Assembly: GCA_024195585.1 (NCBI GenBank)
Contig: SWBL01000003.1
Span: 248,001-312,000, forward strand
Direction of reading: 5' to 3'
DNA from: Aureobasidium sp. EXF-3400
Lineage: Eukaryota > Ascomycota > Dothideomycetes > Dothideales > Saccotheciaceae
DNA length: 64,000 bases
How positions within the stretch are numbered: the first letter of the stretch is position 1; every line of letters starts with the position of its first letter. The position numbers and the translations under genes are program-made. The notes beneath the pieces were generated by a model. It did no database searches. It saw nothing but the letters and a program-made list of their open reading frames with translations, and was not told where the DNA came from. Below, piece after piece: positions 47,701 through 59,042 of the stretch.

Positions 47701-48095
47701 CCTTCGATGGCGTCTACTAACACAACGGCACCGTCACATAGTCTCGAAGCAGTAGAGACTTCTGAGCTGAAGTCGATGTGGCCGGGAGAGTCTATAAGGT
47801 TGATGAGGTATTCTTTTTGCTCGGGAGCAGCGTCTGGCGCAGAGCGTTTCAAGAGGGAAAAATAGAGAGAGATGGCCGAGGACTCCATGGTGATTCCTCT
47901 AAGCTGTTCATCGGGCCTCGAGTCCAGGTAGCGTATCCTGCCGGCCAGCTTCGGTGAAATGATGCCATTTGTGGCGATGAGAGCATCTGATAGCGAAGTC
48001 TTGCCATGGTCGACGTGAGCAAGAATGCAAATGTTTCTTATGCCATCGCCGGCATGCTGAAGCTTGATGAGCTTCTCGGGCGGGACGACGGGCAT
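44716..48095 (-). CDS. EFL1: Elongation factor-like GTPase EFL1 (RIA1)
   Basis: 1,092 residues from three exons: 48095..47092, 47039..45471 and 45421..44716. Efl1 is a cytosolic EF-2-like GTPase that, with the SBDS protein Sdo1, releases Tif6 from pre-60S subunits. The G domain shows AHVDHGKTSL (G1, residues 26-35), RGITMESSAI (G2), DSPGHIDF (G3) and NKMD (G4). As in other Efl1 proteins, the G domain is followed by an inserted acidic segment (DTVVDDDANVAAPAEYEEK), and a second acidic insertion splits the next domain (ENTDVDSVADALSTVAIGED). Domain IV and the C-terminal EF-G domains follow, including GELHLERCLKDLRERF and TQGGICGRFLHDMQD across intron 2. The diphthamide-type histidine of EF-2 is not expected in this family. 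Confidence 0.95.
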
Positions 48096-48564
48096 GGCGA
48101 GACGGAGATGCGACGTGCGGGATGTTGATTTGGAGTTTCGTCTGGTCGATATTTTTGGGCAGCTGGGTAATGACGATGGTCGAAAGCACGGGTTTCAGGT
48201 TGAGCTCTGACAGCGGGAGCAGGCGACAGGCGAGATGAAGCAGTGATGGCCTGTGTTTGTTGTATTGGAATAATATAAACAAGCAAGCGAGAGGTGTGTG
48301 CAGAGGAGAAAGAGTCTTTGAGAGCGAGCTCTCTCGTTGTTTGCAGATGCTTCTTCACATTTGACTGATTATCGTCAGGACGTCACCATCGATCGGCAAC
48401 GTGAGGCTCATTCCCGAGAGCGACTTCCTCGATTCATTTATTCTCCCCAACCCCCGGCCGTCCTGACCGCCGTATTATCTTTCCATAACCGCCATTGTCC
48501 ACCGACCGAATCCCAAATAACACATGTAAATCCCCGCCGCTCTGCCTTCATCGCCCGAATCGCA
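48096..48564. promoter_or_regulatory. Divergent promoter region, 469 bp
   Basis: Upstream region of EFL1 (minus) and the double-PH gene (plus). The plus-strand frame of the PH gene is open back to an ATG at 48337, so the exact border depends on which start is used. The stretch 48420-48540 is CT-rich on the plus strand, which fits a 5' UTR. Confidence 0.45.
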
Positions 48565-49848
48565 ATGGCCGCTGTCATGTCTCTGCCTCCGCATCATCAC
48601 TCTACCCCTCGTCCAATCGATAGCCAATCCAACAACATAAGGATTACACCTCCGAACCAGCCAACTCTGCCCGCCTCGCTCCAAGCCCTTCGTGGTGGTC
48701 AACTCACCCTCGACACCTTCTCACCTGTCAACCAAAACGGCAGTTTCGAATTCGATCGCATCATCAAGTCCGGCCAAGTCTCGAAGCGAACCCGCAAAAC
48801 AAAGTCATGGAAGCCCATTCATATTGTCCTGAGGCCCAATCTTCTCTCCATATATCGTGACAAGGCCGAAACAAAACTCCGTCATCAAATCACTCTCTCC
48901 GACCTTACTGCCATTGCTCGCCAAAAGGATCCCAAAGCAAAGGCCAAGCATGTCTTCGCCCTATTCTCGCCCTCGCGGAATTACCACCTGGAGGCTGCCT
49001 CCGACCAAGACGCTCAGGACTGGGTCCAGCTCATCAGACGCGAGGCTCGCATTGATCAGAACGAGGAAGAGATGGTCCTGGCCAGCCCTGGCGGTGCGAA
49101 AAGCACCTACCGTGGCTTTGAGAGGCACACCAACCACTCCGTCAACCAGGACATCCCTCAGGGTTACAGTTCCTCGGACGCAGAGACTCCAATCTATCAC
49201 CCGCCGACACGTCGACCAAAACACGCTTTGCACAGCAAGCGCAGACCTTCACATACGCTCGATTACTCGGGCCCCGAGAATGCTTCCTACTCGGACTTTT
49301 CAGATTCTCAAGTCCCTTCGGCTCGCATGTCATCCCTATCTCTCACTTTGGCCGAGAACCAATCACAACAAATGCCTCCGCCGGCTGGTATCAACACAAT
49401 CTATGGTGCCAATACCCGGGCCCCGCTGGCACCACGGAATGTCAGTCAAACGTCGGGTATACAGGTAGTGAAACAAGACGAGGAAAGAGTGATTTGCCAA
49501 GGTTGGATCTACATGCTCAAGTCAAAGTCGGGAGTGCGACAATGGAAAAAGTCATGGATGGTGTTAAGGCCCAAATCCTTGACCTTGTACAAAAACGAGG
49601 AAGAGTACGCAGCAGTTCTCCTGGTGCCATTTCACAACATCATCGACGCGGTCGAGATCAATCCCATCAGCAGAAGCAAGAAATTCTGCCTGCAACTGAT
49701 CACCGAAGAGCGCAACTATCGGATGTGTGCACCCGATGACGATGGGTTGGCCCGGTGGCTGGGAGCGGTGAAGAGTCTACTGGTCAAAAGAAAAGAGATG
49801 GCTGGGGGCATACAGCGAGCAGGGACTGGAGCAAGCCAAGTCTCGTGA
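48565..49848 (+). CDS. Protein with two PH domains
   Basis: 427 residues, no intron. PH domain 1 spans about 62-170 (GSFEFDRIIKSGQVSKRTRK, then DQDAQDWVQLIRREA) and PH domain 2 about 306-410 (CQGWIYMLKSKSGVRQWKKS, then DDDGLARWLGAVKSLL). They are separated by a disordered Ser/Pro/His-rich linker. Each has the terminal Trp of the family. The tandem arrangement recalls yeast Opy1, a PIP5-kinase and phosphoinositide-linked adaptor, but orthology is only a suggestion. I chose the ATG at 48565 (MAAVMSLPPHHHS), because the 76 open codons before it lie in CT-rich leader-like sequence. An ATG at 48577 is also possible. Confidence 0.85.
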   Translation: MAAVMSLPPHHHSTPRPIDSQSNNIRITPPNQPTLPASLQALRGGQLTLDTFSPVNQNGSFEFDRIIKSGQVSKRTRKTKSWKPIHIVLRPNLLSIYRDKAETKLRHQITLSDLTAIARQKDPKAKAKHVFALFSPSRNYHLEAASDQDAQDWVQLIRREARIDQNEEEMVLASPGGAKSTYRGFERHTNHSVNQDIPQGYSSSDAETPIYHPPTRRPKHALHSKRRPSHTLDYSGPENASYSDFSDSQVPSARMSSLSLTLAENQSQQMPPPAGINTIYGANTRAPLAPRNVSQTSGIQVVKQDEERVICQGWIYMLKSKSGVRQWKKSWMVLRPKSLTLYKNEEEYAAVLLVPFHNIIDAVEINPISRSKKFCLQLITEERNYRMCAPDDDGLARWLGAVKSLLVKRKEMAGGIQRAGTGASQVS

Positions 49849-50654
49849 CATGTCTGTGTGTGTGATTTTTCAGAGCATTTTATGTCTTGTACGATATCAA
49901 TGAATGGCGGATGACTTGGGTTATTTGATTGAATTGGATTGGATTGGATTGGATTGCGGGGCGTTTGCGGGTGCTACTTTAGCTGTGGCTGGCGTTCAAT
50001 GCAGGACCAAAGCCGAACTGTGGCTGTGGACATTTGATTTGGTCACGTTGCAGGAGAGTTTGGGGAGCGAGAAGATGGTCGGTATGCTGTAGCAGGGTAC
50101 ACTAGACGAAGAGAGCATTGTAGCAGAATATGTGCGATAGAGAGGCTCGAAGACCGACTTGTCGGATCATGATTGCTGTTGATGTGCATGCAGAAGCCGG
50201 CAAATCTGAGACTAGGGTGCTAGGCTGGTTATCGCTGGCTATCACTCGCTACTCGCTGCCAGGTCGTCTGTGCGGAGCGGCCCCTGTCGTCGCGAGTTGC
50301 AAGTTGCGACAAGCCATCAATCATAGTCTCGATTTGTCGCGGATTCATGGTAGCAGACTTGTACATGCCGACTTCTCTTAGACGCCCTGACACGACAACA
50401 AGAATGAAGACTGTTTGAGGACCGGGAACCGTTGCGAAGCTCAACCTAGATTTCTACCAGCCAACGACTCTGAACCACGCCTATCCAACTTTAGTCCTTG
50501 TACCCAGCCCAGCGACTCGCGACTCGATCGACTTTGCAATCGCGAACAGCCGGACCTGCGAAATCTGCAATGTTCCCATAGTCGTCCATTGTCTCTCGAT
50601 ACCACTGCTATCACCGTCGCTGCTGTCTCTCTGGTCTCGCTCCAATCAACAATC
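49849..50654. other. Intergenic, 806 bp
   Basis: Tandem gap between the PH gene and TEA4. It contains a pentanucleotide microsatellite near its left end and CT-rich leader-like sequence from about 50440 to 50650. No gene or RNA was recognised. Confidence 0.55.
49927..49956. repeat. Pentanucleotide microsatellite (GATTG)6
   Basis: Six tandem GATTG units, the second with one G-to-A change, lie just after the PH gene's stop. Confidence 0.9.
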
Positions 50655-53600
50655 ATGACGCGCCCCGGACTCGTTAGAGCTGGTGAGGCTCGACAATCTT
50701 TTTGCCAATCCTAGCCATTGACTGATACACTGTCCCTCGTACCAGACACAATCGATCTCCAAAACCAAGACGCCCCTACCACTCAAGATCACCACTCGAC
50801 CTCGCTCCAACCCTCAGACGTCGGCAAACATCAGGCCTCCGAGATCCGTCATGTCCGCGAAGAGAGACACGAAGAAGAGGAGCATCTACAAGATGCCTGG
50901 AGCCGCGCTCACCAAGATTCGGAAGTCAATGAGTTGACCGACGACCAATTGCAAGCCCACAATCATGAAAATGGCGATTCGCCCGACGACGACGACTTGG
51001 ACGACGATATGATGGATGATCGAATCTCTAGTTCCCCCTCTATCGACGATGGTGCGTACCCTGCTGCTACTGCTGCTTCTGTTTGGCCACACCGCTCTTC
51101 CTCCTTAACACCTCCCCGCCAAACACTCAACTGTGCGGCAATTGACTCTCCCGACTCATCGCCCTTTGTTCTTACTCCTGTCCACCTGCCTCTATCCAAC
51201 CACTCGAACGCGGACACAGCAGCTTCGCCTGCCTCGTCTTTGCACTCGTCTTCTCCTTTCTCTCTTTCTCCGAAGCATCTACCGCTATCGGCATTCCCTC
51301 CCTCCACACGTCATCATCATACTGGTGAGTATCATGGTGGGTATTCTGGCGACTACGACCAAGATCAACACACGAACGATTACGACGACGACTACCACGA
51401 CTCCTACCAAATGTCATTTGGTCCACAAGATGAGTATCTGGACTACACCTTCCCACACAGTGGATCTGTCGATGATCTTACAGCAATACCCGAGGAGGAC
51501 GACCAAGATGAATCGAACACGTATGGTTTGTATTCACATGACATGGAAACGATATCCGGTCAGATTTCTGCCTCGAGGGCCGCATCCCCTTCCTCCTGGA
51601 GCACCGTAAGCGACGCATCTGCTACTTCGACCTCGAAAGACCCGGGACCACAAGATGAACAAAACAATGATGATGACATGGACATTTCCTTTTACTCCGA
51701 TGACCGTTTCGTTGATTCTGGCTGGGGCGGCGAATGCTTACGTGAAACAGAAGACATCGATTTCGACTTCGTCTACGCCCTGCATACCTTCGTAGCCACG
51801 GTAGAAGGTCAGGCTAATGCTGGAAAGGGTGACACCATGGTCCTTCTTGATGACAGCAACAGCTACTGGTGGCTTGTTAGAATTGTAAAGGACAACAGCA
51901 TCGGTTCGTTGACCATCCTGTCCAACATCAACATAAACTGACAAACCTGCAGGTTATCTTCCAGCCGAGCACATTGAAACTCCAACAGAACGCCTGGCGC
52001 GTCTGAATAAGCATAGAAATGTTGATGTGAGTGTTGGCCTGCAGCTTCATCTTGATCCTTGCTGACGTGCGTAAACAGCTGTCTGCCGCAATGCTTGGAG
52101 ACACTGCTGGAGATTCTAAAAACCCGCTGAAAAAGGCTATGAAAAGACGCAAGGCAAAAACGGTACAATTTACCGCTCCCACCTTTGTCGAGGCGTCCGA
52201 CTATGACTACTCATCCGACGAAGAGGACGGCTTGATGCCCGAACCTCTGTACGGTAATGGCAACCAACAGAACCAGCAAGAAGACGCCAAAGCTACAGAC
52301 GATAAATCATCCTCAGGCACAGATATTGCTACAACAGTCGTCGAGGCTGCAAGAGCCGAAAGTCCTGATTTGGCAAGTCCTGGCAAGGACATCAGAGCTC
52401 CTGCTGAAGAACCGCTGAGTAGTCCCACTCTGGTTGACAAAACAGGTGAGTTTTCAACCAAACAATCAAATCTCGACGCCATGCTGACCCTACCACAGAA
52501 GCAGCACCGCTCAAATCATCCAGAAAAGGAACACCGCGAAACGCCGACTCTTTCCTCAAAGATGATGGAGCAGAACCGCTCAAGATCTCCCTCACACCCA
52601 ACCTGCTGCGGGATAACAGCAACGGGAGTCGCTCACTGGAGAGTCATGGCCCCAGCATGGAAGGCCTTGAAAAGACAGCTTCTCCACCAGACAAGTCGAA
52701 AGACGACAAGAAAAAGAAGGAAAAGAAGCCGGGCATGCTTAGCGGTCTATTCAAAAGCAAGAAGAAGGACAAGCGGAACAAGAATTCTGTTGACGAGGAC
52801 AGCGATATTGAGAAACTGTCGAGTGAACTCGCCAGGCAGTCTACATCGTCCGACTCCAACAAAAGCTCACCCATCGAACGCTCTGCCCAATTCTCGGGCG
52901 CAGAGTCCAAGTCTAGAGGCAAGCTACAGAAGCCGCAGGTGGGGGCAGCCCCCGTTGCTGCTATCGCTCCGCAGGTCGTCGCCCCTGCACCAGCGCCTGC
53001 CCCTGCTCCGGTCGCTGCTCCAGCTCCTCTCAAACCGTCACCTGTCGTAGCCGCTCCACAACGTCAAAGAGACGAGCAACCACCGACATCCTTTGTTGCC
53101 GAACTCGAGGGTTCCACTGTCGACGCTCCTGTACAACGCAATGTGGAGGTACGCCAACCGGAGCAACGATCCACTAGCGAGACCCTGCTTGGATCACATA
53201 CACTCTCTTCAATCACGAACAAAATGCGACACTCGGATTCACAGGATAGCATCAAGCCAAAGAAGGTGAAGAAGGCCAAGGCTCGTGTGGAGCTCGACGA
53301 TTTCGATGAGATCACTGACGAGGAGGACCACAAGGAGAACGGAGTAAACCCATTCGAAGATGGCCCGAGTGATGCATTCATGCACGGCACCGAGATGGTA
53401 CATATCCCCGTCAACCTTGGGGATGATTCTGCTTCGCCTGACGACCATGATACGAACGAGGAAAGAGGCGAGGAAAGCTCGGATCGGGCCAGTTCCCCGA
53501 GCATGATTGCCGCACCAGAGACATCTCCAGATGGCCTACGCGGAAACGAGAAACATACCCAAAACGTTACAGACATGGCAGACGACGACCAAACACCTTT

Positions 53601-54036
53601 GGCTTCGAAGCATCAGTCGGCAGCGGTCAGCGGAGCCTCGACGCCTCAGCAACTGCCCACCAATCCACCTGTGCGTCGTGCACCGTCTCCTCCCCAAAGG
53701 GCGAGCTCGGCGACTCCATCCAATGGTTCTTCGGCAAGGTTATCTCCATCTCCCGCATCTACACGCAGCCCTGCATCGACTGCAGGTACGCTAAACACTT
53801 GGTCTGACGCGAGCCTTCGGGCATGGCTTGACGGAGCCGAAAACGATGTACGCGACATGCTTGTCATCATCCACGACAAGAGCTCGGTGGTGCCAGTCAC
53901 ACGAGACCACCCTCTCATGGCGGACCTCTTCACCAACGAGAGCCGCAGGCTAGCGGGTTTGCAGGACGAACTCGACGGTCTACTCGGCAATTGGCTTGCT
54001 CGCAAAAAGAGTGTGAGAGAGGTGACTGCCACTTAA
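50655..54036 (+). CDS. tea4: TEA4/BUD14-type SH3 cell-end protein
   Basis: 1,054 residues from five exons: 50655..50682, 50746..51903, 51953..52026, 52079..52445 and 52499..54036; all phases close. Tea4 (fission yeast) and Bud14 (budding yeast) carry polarity cues at cell ends and recruit type 1 phosphatase. The first 340 residues are acidic and disordered. The SH3 domain at about 349-410 (FDFVYALHTFVATVEGQANA, DSNSYWWLVRIV, GYLPAEHIETPTERLARLNK) is crossed by introns 2 and 3. Just after it, KAKTVQF (445-451) fits the RVxF docking motif for PP1. EPLKISLTPNLLRD, a Lys-rich stretch and an Ala/Pro run (VAPAPAPAPAPVAAPAP) follow. The C-terminal 90 residues (WSDASLRAWLDGAENDVRDM) look folded and conserved. 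Intron 2 uses a GTTCGT donor. Confidence 0.92.
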
Positions 54037-54448
54037 AAGAAGGAAAGACAAAGCATGCATTATGGGGAGAGGATGGAATGAGCATGATTAATGGTTTGTT
54101 TGTTTTTGGGCGTTTCTACTACTGTAATCCCATCGTCAGACGTGTTTTTGATGCACTCTGCTGCTCATGCGGGATACATTTTGATTTGATCGTCTTTTTT
54201 GTTGCGCATTGTCCTTTTTTTCGATACCTAGCTGCGTTTGATTTTTGTTCTGACTCGATCATTCTTTACAAACTCAAGACCTGTCTATAGACATTATCAT
54301 ATCGTGTTTCAGATTCACCTTCATTGTGTGCTTGAAACGAGAGCAGTGTTGAAGAAAGGGGTTCAATGTCGCATGACAATGCGTGTAAAACCAAACGATG
54401 GTCCGTCCCTGGTATACAACTAGTTTTGACTAACATCCAACGCGAATA
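54037..54448. other. Convergent 3' region, 412 bp
   Basis: T-rich sequence between the stop codons of TEA4 (plus) and the WD40 gene (minus), suited to 3' UTRs. No gene was seen. Confidence 0.6.
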
Positions 54449-57163
54449 TCAAGCAGCGCTACCGCAGGACGAGCAGCACAGTTTCGTACCGCCACCCTTC
54501 ACAGCCTTGACATGGAAACTAGCACTCCCACACTCTTTGCAATGCACCTCTTCCTCATGCCCTTGTAGTGCATCTTTGAAACTTGCAGCATCCGAGCCAC
54601 TGTCCTCAGCAACACTTTCTTGCTCAATACTAAGTTTACTAATCGCAGTATGATTGCGTTGAAGCGGATGCGGTAGACCGAGATTGTAGCTTCCCGTTCG
54701 GGTAGAGGAAGGCCTGCCCGTTTGTGGTGTTTGAGTTGATGGCGCTTGCTGGTGATTCCGTGCAGAGTTTAGTGCAAGCTTCCAGTACAGCATCGATTGA
54801 TCGCCTTGTAGAAATAGTGGATCACTTTCATCTTCACCACCGCCACGATCTTCGGGTTTTGGTAGCGGAGGAGGTGCCATGGATGATGCCTTGGAGTCTG
54901 GACGGGGTTGAGCACTAGCGGTCGATTTTCGTGGTGACTGACTGCGGATCGAACCATTTGTGACATTGGACGTGCTCGAGATGCCCTGGCGCCACGACAT
55001 GATTCTATCCGCGGGACCTTCGAGTCGGCCATGCGAGCTACGCAAACTGCGGCTGCTGCCTTTTGTGGCTATCGATGCGGTGCGGGCGAGCTTTCGTTTC
55101 GAGAATACCGACGAGGTTTCCCAGTTGTCTGTCTTGCGCTTGTTCCAAGCACAATCCTGTCTGAACACTTTGATCCTGCCAGCCAGATCTGCAGTCACAA
55201 TGATGTTACCAGTGGCATGCGTAGAGCGGGCGAGGTATGCAGGTGACTCCTCTGGGCGTTTGTGAGGTTGTAGCTCTGCTTCGAGACCATCTTCTGTCGG
55301 CGCTCGAGATGGAGGACGTGAACCAGCACGTTCGGCGGAGCTCATCAGCATTACTGGAGGCGGATTGCACAAGTCGTAGATGGGATCCTCTGATCTGCCT
55401 AGTAGTTGTTTGCTTTTTGGAGGAGCAAATGCAACGCAGGTGACAACCGTATTGCTGGCATCGAAAGTCTCCATCGGTCGCTTCTGCTTCTTGTCACCTT
55501 GGTCGGACTCCGTTGGCCAGATGTAAACTTTGTGGTCTTCACTTCCACAAAAGATGTACTTAGCGTCGTCGCTGATTCCCGCTCGGAGTTGGCTGCTGTC
55601 ATTGACGTTCCCCTTAAATTTGATCTCCAGGCTCTTATCACGGAAGTGGTACAGCCGTATGCGGGAGTCGTTACTGCTGATGAGAACCTTCGTTTCTCCG
55701 CCGGCACTGAACGACTGAATGCCTGTGATCTTACTGCCCTTGGCATTCTTACCGTTCCTAGAGCGAGCATGGATCTGGGTCTGATACTTGAGGCCTTCAG
55801 TCTCGTAGAACATGCACAGACCGGTGAAACAGCCCGCCATTGCATATTTTCCATCCGGCGTAAAAGCGACTGCTGTGATCATGTCTGGTAATTGACTCCA
55901 GTAAGCGACTGTTTTGTCAGGGATGCTCCATAACCTCAACTTCGAGTCGAGTGAGCCGGCCAAGAAGAAGCGATCGTCTTTAGGATGGAAAGCGATTGAA
56001 GTAACAAAATCGCTGTGTTTGAAAGTACAAAGGCACTCATCCCTGCTGACGTGCCATAAACGCACATTTTTGTCCATGGACGAGGATAAGAGAAAGTTGT
56101 TCTTGCTCCAGCTTAAATCGAGAATGGTTGATGTGTGGCCCTCATACTCTCTGATTGGCTCTTGACGAAAGACCGGGGCGCTCAATCGCGGACGATGGTG
56201 AATATCAGACTCCTCGGCGTGTGAGTTGCGATCCTCTGACGTTTTGATGACCTCCCAAATACGAATGATCTTGTCTTGTCCTGCGGCAGCCAGATACCTT
56301 CCGTCCTTGCTGAACTGCATGGCCCATATTGGTGTCTCATCATGGTGGACATTCGAAGCCAGAAGCTCTTGAGCTAAGAACAGATGGTCAAAGTCCTTGT
56401 CCTTCTTGTCGCGGGCTCTGACCCTGATGTACTCGGGAGGTGGTGGGTGTCGCGGGTTGAACTCGAAGTTGTCAATGGGCTGGGAGAAGACGTTGGCCTC
56501 CATGCCTTCAGGTCGCAGGTTACTGAATTCGGATGCAGCGTCGTCAGTAACATTGTCGCCAGTCTCTTTCTTCTTGTTTCCTAGCAGTCGTCCAAGGAAT
56601 GAGGCACCCTTCCTACGGTCCCAGCGTCAGCGCAATTGTTCTTGGAAGCAGTGCATACAGTGCAAAGGCTTACTTCTTCTCGCGACCGGCAGAAGTTATG
56701 GTCGTGTTGGACCTAGAAATGGCATTGTCGTCGGATCGATCTTCGGAGGGTACACTCGCACCAGACGACGTTGGTCGTACGCGGCGGAACAGGTGCTAGC
56801 AAGCCGTCAGTCGACATTCCACATGGGCTGAGGGCTAATGAGGCAATTTCTCACCTGCGACAAAGGGTCTCTGTCGTTTGCGACGGGCTCTTCCTGGTTC
56901 GACAAGGTGCCTGACAAGGAACGAAGCAGTTTCCCAGGATTTGGCAGCCCTCCGGATGTTGATGGCCTGCTGCCTGAGCCCGCTGTCAGCCTTGAGTTCT
57001 GTTCCGTGACCTCTTCCTTCTTGTGCGTACCCTCTTTGGGCGATGCGCTTCTGCTGCCCGCAGCATAATCGATTCCTTCGCTCCTGTTTGGTCCTATGCT
57101 TTCTGGTACCGTATCCCGGCTCTGCGGATCCGTCACACGGATGGCAGGAATCTGGTCCGTCAT
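54449..57163 (-). CDS. WD40-repeat protein of the WDR44/DGR2 type with C-terminal zinc ribbon
   Basis: 864 residues from three exons: 57163..56855, 56795..56674 and 56612..54449; phases close. Residues 1-180 are disordered with a Lys-rich patch (FLGRLLGNKKKETGD). The WD40 propeller runs from about 225 to 560: TPIWAMQFSKDGRYLAAAGQ, STILDLSWSKNNFLLSSSMD, HSDFVTSIAFHPKDDRFFLA and MITAVAFTPDGKYAMAGC are clear blades. This arrangement matches yeast YMR102C/Dgr2 and animal WDR44 (a Rab11 effector). The tail is Ser/Pro-rich, then ends in a CxxC(18)CxxC pair (Cys835, 838, 857, 860), a likely zinc ribbon. Family placement is from motif style, and the cellular role is unproven. Confidence 0.88.
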
Positions 57164-57667
57164 AGATAGTGATAGGTATGAATAACGAGTGCTGATGGCC
57201 TGTGCCGTGGTGTTGTTTGAGAGATCATTGTTATGGCGCGAGAGATTGGCTGCGTATCACCGTCGATAGCCAAACATCCACAGACGCCCATCTTGCTTGA
57301 CAACGCCCATCATCCGTCCACTCCGATCCGCACCCTACGTCATGCTATTCTTGGCCAGTGCTTAATCAAACACGCGTATTGCTTGTGCGAAGACCCGTAT
57401 ACCTTAAGCTGCTAATCAGGGAAGGAGAGGAAAGATAGATGCTTAAAGTTATCGTATTTCGATTTGATTTACTGTACTACAGAACTTCTACGCGACCGAC
57501 AGGCCGTCGTCTCTTTGTCACAATTGAGTCGAACAAAGCCTTTACCCAACCAAAAAAACCCCGATCCCAAGGATATGCCCATTAACCAGAACGCCACATT
57601 ATGCAGCCGCTGCAACAACCATCAATAACTCCCACCCATAAAATGATTCTGATACTCGACGACTAGA
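57164..57667. other. Intergenic, 504 bp
   Basis: Promoter of the WD40 gene and 3' flank of the ribonucleotide reductase gene, both on the minus strand. One ACGCGT occurs near 57373. No gene was seen. Confidence 0.55.
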
Positions 57668-59042
57668 CTAGAAGTCCTCGTCAAAGGCAAAGTCACCACT
57701 GACAGTGGCGGCCAGGCCAGCAGTCGTCTTGCTCTCCTCCTTCTTTGTGCTGTTCATGACACCAGCCTTCTGGTAGTCACCAACTCTCTTCTCGAAGAAG
57801 TTGGTCTTGCCAGCCAGCGAGATGTTCTCCATGAAGTCGAAGGGGTTGGTGGCGTTGTAGATCTTGGGCTCGCCGAGAGCGAGGAGCAGACGGTCAGCGA
57901 CAAACTCAATGTATTGGCACATGAGTGTTGCGTTCATGCCGAGGAGAGCACAGGGAAGGGCATCCGACAGGAACTCCTGCTCGATAGAGACGGCCTCGGT
58001 GATGATCTCGCGGACGAGGGATGCAGAAGGCTTGTTCTTGAGGTGCGAGTGGAGTAGGCAGGCGAAGTCGGTGTGCATACCCTCGTCACGGGAGATGAGC
58101 TCGTTGGAGAAGGTGAGGCCGGGCATGAGACCACGCTTCTTGAGCCAGAAGATGGAAGCGAAGGAACCCGAGAAGAAGATACCCTCGACAGCAGCAAAGG
58201 CGATCAAGCGGCAGCCAAAGGTGGAGTCCTCATCACAGATCCACTTGAGGGCCCAGTCGGCCTTCTTCTTGATGCAAGGAATGTTCTCAATGGCGTTGAA
58301 GAGGTATGTGCGTTGCTTGGGCTCACTGATGTATGTGTCGATGAGCAATGAGTATGTCTCGGAGTGAATGTTCTCCATCATGATCTGGAAACCGTAGAAG
58401 CATCTGGCCTCAGGGATCTGTACCTCGGAGCTGAAACGCTCGACGAGGTTCTCGTTGACGATACCGTCAGAGGCAGCGAAGAAAGCGAGGACGTGTGAGA
58501 TGAAGAAACGCTCGTCGTCGTTGAGGCGTCTGTTCCAGTCGTGAAGGTCCTTGGAGAGATCAATCTCCTCGGCGGTCCAGAATGAAGCCTCGGCCTTCTT
58601 GTACATGTTCCAGATCTGTGTAGATGATTAGCATGAATTGATATAACTTGACGCGTCGCGTACGCGTCGATCGAGTAGAACTTACCTCGTGGTACTTGAT
58701 AGGGAAGAGAACGAATCTGTTGGGGTTCTCTTGAAGGATAGGCTCGTACACCTCGTCACCCTTGAGACCAGGAGCCGCGCTGGGCTTTGGTGCCTCGGGC
58801 TCGGGAAGGTCATCGGCCATAGGAATACCCTTGACGGGGACAGCGACCTCAACTCCAGAAACGATGTTCTCCTTCTCTTCCAATGCAGCAGTGAAGAGGG
58901 GTTGCTTCATTGGTGACTCGATGTTGAAGTTGTCGAGGGCTTCGGCGGCCTGCAGAGACGCGTTAGCTAAATTGGTCCAGATGTTTCCAGGGACAAAGAG
59001 AATTCTCACCTTCTTTGAGGGAGTGATCAGTGGCGCGGACAT
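57668..59042 (-). CDS. RNR2: Ribonucleotide reductase small subunit (class Ia R2)
   Basis: 414 residues from three exons: 59042..59010, 58949..58686 and 58615..57668. R2 holds the di-iron centre and tyrosyl radical needed by the large subunit to make dNTPs. All ligands are present with the family's spacing: Asp149, Glu180, His183, Glu243, Glu277 and His280. The radical tyrosine is Tyr187 in ENIHSETY. The C-terminus FAFDEDF is the peptide that docks on R1. The N-terminal 95 residues carry the regulatory extension common to fungi. Introns 1 (59009..58950) and 2 (58685..58616) contain ACGCGT elements, suggesting cell-cycle control through MBF. Confidence 0.97.
58651..58667. promoter_or_regulatory. 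Two MluI cell-cycle boxes inside RNR2 intron 2
   Basis: ACGCGT occurs at 58651-58656 and 58662-58667, 11 bp apart (about one helical turn), within the 70-nt intron. ACGCGT is the established binding site of MBF (Mbp1-Swi6), which drives S-phase genes including ribonucleotide reductase in yeasts. Function here is inference. Confidence 0.5.
58958..58963. promoter_or_regulatory. MluI box overlapping the branch site of RNR2 intron 1
   Basis: On the coding strand the intron ends GCTAACGCGTCTCTGCAG. The presumed branch adenosine of CTAAC is the first base of ACGCGT. Confidence 0.4.

Noticed and set aside
48337..48564. 76-codon N-terminal extension of the double-PH protein
   Set aside because: The extension is open but CT-rich and leader-like, without protein character; kept only as an alternative start.
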